Of a DNA stretch of 64,000 nt, positions 63,958-64,000 are shown piece after piece (the stretch's first letter is position 1; each line of letters starts with the position of its first letter). The DNA lies in assembly GCF_029836165.1 (NCBI RefSeq), contig NZ_JAOEBG010000019.1, positions 58,233-122,232 on the forward strand, written 5' to 3'. Origin of the DNA: Pseudomonas sp. GD04091 (lineage in GTDB: Bacteria > Pseudomonadota > Gammaproteobacteria > Pseudomonadales > Pseudomonadaceae). The position numbers and the translations under genes were made by a program. The notes below the pieces were generated by a model. That model saw nothing but the letters and a program-made list of their open reading frames with translations. It ran no database searches and was not told where the DNA came from.

Positions 63958-64000
63958 TGTGGGAGCGGCCTTGTGTCGCGAAAGGGCTGCAAAGCAGTCC
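63958..64000. repeat. REP-like repeat at the window edge
   Basis: TGTGGGAGCGGCCTTGTGTC (63958-63977), continuing GCGAAAGGGCTGC, matches the arms at 23172-23262 and 44087-44215. It runs off the window, so its inverted partner is not in view. Confidence 0.75.

Overview
The window is the chromosomal replication-origin region of a Pseudomonas, most likely of the P. putida group (P. entomophila / P. mosselii-like). The gene order gyrB-recF-dnaN-dnaA // rpmH-rnpA-yidD-yidC-mnmE // mnmG-rsmG-parA-parB-atpIBEFHAGDC-glmU-glmR-glmS is the classic pseudomonad origin block. GC content is high, the repetitive palindromes are of the P. putida REP type, and the right half (lpd, cfa-like, cls, zwf/RpiR, pyruvate carboxylase) follows the P. 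putida order as I remember it. No tRNA, rRNA, CRISPR, insertion sequence or prophage was seen.

Layout. 1-5059: gyrB (cut by the window edge), recF, dnaN and dnaA on the minus strand. Two parS-type palindromes lie inside recF. 5060-5636: oriC with DnaA boxes and an AT-rich tract. 5637-9570: rpmH to mnmE on the plus strand. 9571-10119: a second origin-like region sharing a colinear core with oriC. 10120-14354: mnmG, rsmG, parA, parB. 14399-21684: ATP synthase operon with a good promoter and terminator. 21744-25967: amino-sugar block glmU, glmR, glmS. 26131-29089: hydrogen cyanide synthase hcnABC, placed directly behind glmS, next to the usual Tn7 target.

29192-33467: a lipoamide dehydrogenase, a cyclopropane-fatty-acid-synthase-like methyltransferase and a cardiolipin synthase. 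34189-38446: a zinc-starvation cluster (folE2, a secreted small protein, two COG0523 GTPases, DUF1826) arranged around a Zur-type palindrome. 38447-46416: mixed housekeeping genes (DUF3301, pdxY, thioesterase, CPA2 antiporter, SMI1-like, Tim44-like, uvrD). 46656-52714: a GGDEF/EAL protein, a zwf paralogue and its divergent HexR-like regulator with a HexR-type operator. 52656-57042: two-subunit pyruvate carboxylase with its LysR regulator. 57159-60542: two GNAT acetyltransferases and a PaiB-like protein, divergent from a MocR regulator. 60612-63859: polyamine-binding protein, acetylpolyamine amidohydrolase and an AraC regulator.

The parts most worth a second look concern replication control: a duplicated origin core with conserved spacing (5345-5475 and 9881-10006); at least 18 exact TTATCCACA DnaA boxes outside the two origin regions, where chance predicts fewer than one; and five tandem 12-bp DnaA-box-like units inside the MocR gene (59289-59348). 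I found no clearly new multi-gene system. The best functional hypotheses are the acetylation/deacetylation polyamine neighbourhood at 57-63 kb and post-transcriptional (Rsm) control of hcnABC at an unusual site.
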